Part shown: positions 60,862 through 64,000 of the stretch, one piece after another
How positions within the stretch are numbered: the stretch's first letter is position 1
How the letters are laid out: every line of letters begins with the position of its first letter
Assembly: GCA_910574805.1 (NCBI GenBank)
Contig: CAJTCV010000005.1
Location: 62,001 to 126,000 of the forward strand
Length of the DNA: 64,000 nucleotides
Direction: 5' to 3'
Source: Lachnospiraceae bacterium
GTDB taxonomy: Bacteria > Bacillota > Clostridia > Lachnospirales > Lachnospiraceae
The notes under the pieces: model-generated
Told to the model about the DNA's origin: nothing
What the model saw: only the letters and a program-made list of their open reading frames with translations
Databases searched by the model: none
Made by a program: the position numbers and the translations under genes

Positions 60862-61551
60862 ATGAAAAGGCTTGTGATCATCCCGGCTTATAATGAGTGC
60901 GGGAGCATCTTAAAAGCGGTGGAGGATATCCGGGAACATGCGCCGGGATTTGACTATGTAGTCATCAATGACTGTTCCACAGACGGGACGCCGGACGTCT
61001 GCCGGGAATATGGGTTGAATTATGTAGACCTTTCTGTGAATCTGGGAATCGGCGGGGCCGTGCAGACGGGGTATATCTATGCCTGTCAGCAGGGGTATGA
61101 TCTGGCGGTGCAGTTTGACGGAGACGGGCAGCATGATGCCGCGTACCTGGAGCAGATGGCGCAGGTGCTTGTGGAGACGGGAAGCAACATGGTCATCGGA
61201 TCCCGGTTCATTGAGCGGGAGGGCTTTCAGTCTTCCGGGCTCCGGCGGGTGGGGATCCGGTATTTTTCCATGCTGATCCGGCTGCTGACCGGCGTGCGGG
61301 TGACGGATCCCACCTCCGGTATGCGGATGGTGGACCGGGAGGTAATGCGTATCTATGCTGCCAGCTACCCCAAGGATTATCCGGAACCGGAAAGCGTTAT
61401 GGCGATTCTGCGCATGAAGAAAAAGGTGACGGAGATCCCGGTGGTCATGCGGCAGAGAGAGGAGGGTACTTCATCCATCGGCGGGGTGAGGTCCGTCTAC
61501 TATATGATTAAGGTGACGCTGGCGGTCCTTATGGAGCGACTCCGGAGATAG
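60862..61551 (+). CDS. GT2 polyprenyl-phosphate-type glycosyltransferase (DPM1-like)
   Basis: 229 residues: LVIIPAYNECGSILKAVEDI at the start, VVINDCSTDGTPDVC, LAVQFDGDGQHDAAYLEQM with the DGDGQ metal-site region, and GSRFIEREGF. No membrane helices, unlike the third GT2 gene downstream. The plan is that of dolichol/polyprenyl-phosphate mannosyltransferases, which make lipid-linked sugars for outside transferases such as the GT-C protein at 62,943. AAGGAG precedes ATG 60862. Confidence 0.88.
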   Translation: MKRLVIIPAYNECGSILKAVEDIREHAPGFDYVVINDCSTDGTPDVCREYGLNYVDLSVNLGIGGAVQTGYIYACQQGYDLAVQFDGDGQHDAAYLEQMAQVLVETGSNMVIGSRFIEREGFQSSGLRRVGIRYFSMLIRLLTGVRVTDPTSGMRMVDREVMRIYAASYPKDYPEPESVMAILRMKKKVTEIPVVMRQREEGTSSIGGVRSVYYMIKVTLAVLMERLRR

Positions 61552-61569
61552 GAGCAGGAGAGACAGACA

Positions 61570-61962
61570 ATGATGACAGCAAAATTGCAGATCGTGATCG
61601 GGTTCGCGATTCTGGTCGTATTTGGAATTCTGGTAAATATGATACGCAGGCGGAGTCTGGAGCTGAAATACGCGCTGTCCTGGATGGCAGTGCTGTGCGC
61701 GCTCTTTGTCTTTGACTGTTCCCCCGGACTCCTCATTGTGGTATCGGATTTTCTGGGCATCTATGCGCCGGTGAACATGATCTTTTTCCTTGGATTCTGT
61801 TTTTCGCTGGTGATCATTTTTTCGCTGACGGTGGCGCTGTCCAGGATGTCCAACAGCATCCGGACTCTGGACCAGATGGTGGCGCTGAATGAGAAAAGGC
61901 TTAAGGAGCTGGAAGGAGAGCTTCAGAGAGCAAAAGGAAAGAAAGAGCAGGAAGAGGAATAG
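61570..61962 (+). CDS. DUF2304 membrane protein
   Basis: 130 residues. Three hydrophobic segments at about 5-24, 35-58 and 65-90 are followed by a charged coiled-coil tail. The motif RRRSLELKYALSWMAV near residue 26 is diagnostic for DUF2304. Such proteins sit beside polyprenyl-phosphate glycosyltransferases and may help anchor or flip their product. It lies between two GT2 genes, 18 and 4 bases away. Confidence 0.85.
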   Translation: MMTAKLQIVIGFAILVVFGILVNMIRRRSLELKYALSWMAVLCALFVFDCSPGLLIVVSDFLGIYAPVNMIFFLGFCFSLVIIFSLTVALSRMSNSIRTLDQMVALNEKRLKELEGELQRAKGKKEQEEE

Positions 61963-61966
61963 AGAG

Positions 61967-62932
61967 ATGGAAGAAAAGAGAGAGGAAAGAGGCAGGGTCC
62001 TGTATCTGGTCGTCCCGTGCTACAACGAGCAGGAGGTGCTGCCGGAGACGTCCAGAAGGCTGAAGGAGAAGCTGGAAAGTCTGAAAGCACAGGGGATGAT
62101 CTCCGAAGAGAGCAGGATCATGTTCGTCAACGACGGCTCGAAAGACCGCACCTGGGAGATGATCGAGGAGCTGCACAGGGAAGATCCGGTTTATCAGGGC
62201 GTCCGGCTCTCCAGGAACCGGGGCCATCAGAACGCCCTGCTGGGCGGGCTTATGACGGCGAAGGAATATGCGGATATGGTCATTTCTCTGGATGCGGACC
62301 TGCAGGACGATATCGATGTAATCGACCGGTTTGTGGAGAAATATCTGGAGGGCTGCGAGATCGTCTACGGCGTCCGCAGCGCCCGGGATACGGATACATT
62401 TTTCAAAAGATTTACGGCGGAGGGCTTTTATAAGCTGATCAACCTCATGGGCGGCGAGGTGGTCTTCAACCATGCGGATTACCGGCTGATGAGCCGCCGG
62501 GCGCTGGAGGAGATGGAGAAATATCAGGAAGTGAATCTGTTCCTCCGGGGGATCGTCCCCATGATCGGTTTTCAGACGGATGTGGTGACCTATGAGCGTC
62601 ATGAGCGTTTTGCAGGGGAGTCCAAATATCCGCTGAAGAAGATGCTGGCGCTGGCAGTGGACGGGATCACCTCTCTGTCCATCAAGCCCATTCGCTTCAT
62701 CGTATTTCTGGGGCTGTTTATCTTCCTGTGCAGTTTTGTCATGCTTGGTTATTCCCTGGTCCAGCATTTTCTGGGAAATACCATCAGCGGCTGGACTTCT
62801 CTGATCGTGTCCATCTGGGCCATCGGCGGGCTGCAGCTTCTGGCCATCGGAGTGATCGGAGAATATATCGGGAAGATCTACCTGGAGACCAAGAGACGGC
62901 CCCGGTACATCATAGAAAAGGTATTGAGATAA
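61967..62932 (+). CDS. GT2 bactoprenol-type glycosyltransferase (GtrB-like)
   Basis: 321 residues. The catalytic GT-A part has YLVVPCYNEQEVLPETSRRL, FVNDGSKDRTWEMI, RNRGHQNALLGGLMTAK and SLDADLQDDIDVI. Two C-terminal membrane helices at about 245-270 and 280-305 and the tail IGEYIGKIYLETKRRPRYII are the GtrB/YkoT hallmark. It should load a sugar onto undecaprenyl phosphate for transfer outside the membrane. Confidence 0.92.
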   Translation: MEEKREERGRVLYLVVPCYNEQEVLPETSRRLKEKLESLKAQGMISEESRIMFVNDGSKDRTWEMIEELHREDPVYQGVRLSRNRGHQNALLGGLMTAKEYADMVISLDADLQDDIDVIDRFVEKYLEGCEIVYGVRSARDTDTFFKRFTAEGFYKLINLMGGEVVFNHADYRLMSRRALEEMEKYQEVNLFLRGIVPMIGFQTDVVTYERHERFAGESKYPLKKMLALAVDGITSLSIKPIRFIVFLGLFIFLCSFVMLGYSLVQHFLGNTISGWTSLIVSIWAIGGLQLLAIGVIGEYIGKIYLETKRRPRYIIEKVLR

Positions 62933-62942
62933 GGGTGAATAC

Positions 62943-64000
62943 ATGGATCGATATATGAGAGGATGGATGAAAAAGGAATTTTCTTTTGGGAAATACCGGG
63001 CTTCCGGGGGAGAGCTTCTGTTTCTGACCGTGCTTACCGGCCTGGCGGCGGCAGTACGTATCCTGGCGCGCTCTTTTGTGGCGGATGACTGGAGCATTTA
63101 CTGGAGCAGCTGGCTCTCTGAGCTGTCGGTTCGCGGCTTCGGCGCCCTTGCGGATGATTTTTATGACTATGCGCCGCCGGTCATGTATCTGCTGTATGTG
63201 ATCACGCGGCTGCCTGTGAATCCCATGACGGCGTTCAAGGGCTTCTGCTGCCTTCTGGAGCTTCTGGGGGCGGCAGTCATCGGCGGGATTGTCATGGACT
63301 GCACCGGAAGCCGCAGGCGGGCACAGTATGCCTGCGGCATCTTTTTATTTCTGCCCACGGTCATCCTGAACGCCTCTGTATGGTCCCAGTGCGACATTAT
63401 TTATACGCTGCTGATTCTGTGCAGTGTCCGTTTCCTGCTGAAAGGGCGGACCTGGACGGGCATGTGGTTCTACGGCGCCGCGTTCGCGGTGAAGCTGCAG
63501 ACGCTTTTTATCTTTCCGTTTCTGGTGATTCTCTGGGTAAATAAAAAGCTGGAGCTTAAGCATTTTGTGACGATTCCGGTCATGTATTTTCTTGGTATAC
63601 TGCCGGCATGGGCTGCGGGCAGGCCTTTTCTGGAGCTTCTGGGCATCTATGCGTTTCAGGGAGGCAAGGACCGGTGGTCTCTGTCCATTAAATTTCCCAA
63701 TATTTATCAGATCATCGGAAATGCGCATTTTCTGGATGAATATGTGGGGGCGGGCATGTACCTGATCCTGGGAATCCTGATGATCATTCTGTTCTGGACG
63801 GCGTACCGGAGGGTGCAGGTGACGAAGGAGTATGTGATCCTTCTGGTGGTGTTCTTCGGGCTTCTGACCACGTATTTTCTGCCCCATATGCATGAGCGCT
63901 ATCTGTATGTGACGGATGCATTTCTGCTGATCTACGGGATGATCCGTCTCCGGCGCTTTCTGCTGTTTCCGGCGGCGTCTTTTCTGGCAGTGGTGGGATA
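62943..64000 (+). CDS. GT-C-type membrane glycosyltransferase, truncated by the window edge
   Basis: At least 352 residues, open to the last base. The N-terminus is basic, the first helix begins near residue 25, and a conserved acidic first loop carries ADDWSIYWSSW. VWSQCDIIYTLLILC near residue 150 is the polytopic GT-C pattern (W-x-Q-x-D) seen in PMT/GT39-like enzymes. It would use a lipid-linked sugar, likely supplied by the GT2 enzymes upstream, to glycosylate a surface polymer or protein. ATG 62943 is 10 bases after the GtrB-like stop. Confidence 0.75.
   Translation, partial: MDRYMRGWMKKEFSFGKYRASGGELLFLTVLTGLAAAVRILARSFVADDWSIYWSSWLSELSVRGFGALADDFYDYAPPVMYLLYVITRLPVNPMTAFKGFCCLLELLGAAVIGGIVMDCTGSRRRAQYACGIFLFLPTVILNASVWSQCDIIYTLLILCSVRFLLKGRTWTGMWFYGAAFAVKLQTLFIFPFLVILWVNKKLELKHFVTIPVMYFLGILPAWAAGRPFLELLGIYAFQGGKDRWSLSIKFPNIYQIIGNAHFLDEYVGAGMYLILGILMIILFWTAYRRVQVTKEYVILLVVFFGLLTTYFLPHMHERYLYVTDAFLLIYGMIRLRRFLLFPAASFLAVVG

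Overview
The window looks like the chromosome of a low-to-mid GC Gram-positive anaerobe of the class Clostridia, most likely family Lachnospiraceae. The grounds are strong AGGAGG-type ribosome binding sites, sigma-A promoters with many extended -10 boxes, lipobox lipoproteins, sortase-anchored surface proteins, and families typical of that group (DUF4867, DUF4358, DHHW, GerMN/DUF3298). No rRNA, tRNA, CRISPR array or insertion sequence was seen.

Left part (1-20,400). A few housekeeping or envelope genes come first: two lipoproteins, a YqeG-type phosphatase and a split CHR-family transporter. A carbohydrate block follows. A LacI-type repressor faces a kinase - membrane protein - DUF4867 - isomerase operon across a control region with two near-identical 18-bp operators. 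Next is a membrane-anchored sugar-binding sensor, a YesM/LytS-like histidine kinase and an AraC-type response regulator. A five-copy 45-bp tandem repeat lies between kinase and regulator. A second sugar-binding lipoprotein and a ChvE-MmsA-MmsB-type sugar ABC importer end the block. The proteins would sense, import, isomerise and phosphorylate a pentose or related sugar; which sugar cannot be read from the sequence.

Middle (20,400-35,600). A solitary HPr, an unknown protein, and a DUF4358 - MBOAT - DHHW surface O-acylation module with an NlpC/P60 wall hydrolase are followed by a complete branched-chain amino acid importer (binding protein plus LivH/M/G/F), an XpaC-TelA pair and a glycogen branching enzyme.

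Core discovery region (35,600-54,400). A tyrosine recombinase gene is followed by a 272-bp segment bounded by perfect 25-bp inverted repeats. Each repeat has 9-bp arms and an asymmetric 6-bp centre. An extended -10 promoter inside the segment points, as sequenced, into about 17.5 kb of same-strand surface genes: a coiled-coil protein, signal peptidase I, an 1848-residue LPETG protein with 22 H-x-H-x3-C units and a fibro-slime domain, an LPSTG major pilin, class C sortase, a pilin-like secreted protein, two TasA-like fibre proteins, a protein with a VRTGD sorting-like tail, a MucBP-like protein, a SipW-type signal peptidase, class B sortase, a SARP-type regulator with a degenerate GGDEF-like tail, and two paralogues of an unknown family. 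I read this as a phase-variable locus combining sortase-built pili and TasA/SipW-like fibres, captured in the ON orientation. The inversion is an inference from sequence structure.

Right part (54,400-64,000). A response regulator - ABC transporter - histidine kinase unit has four CTTAAC(C/T) direct repeats in front of the transporter genes. A glycosyltransferase cluster follows and runs off the window: a fucosyltransferase-like gene, GT4, three GT2 enzymes, DUF2304 and a truncated polytopic GT-C enzyme. It probably makes or decorates a cell-surface glycan.
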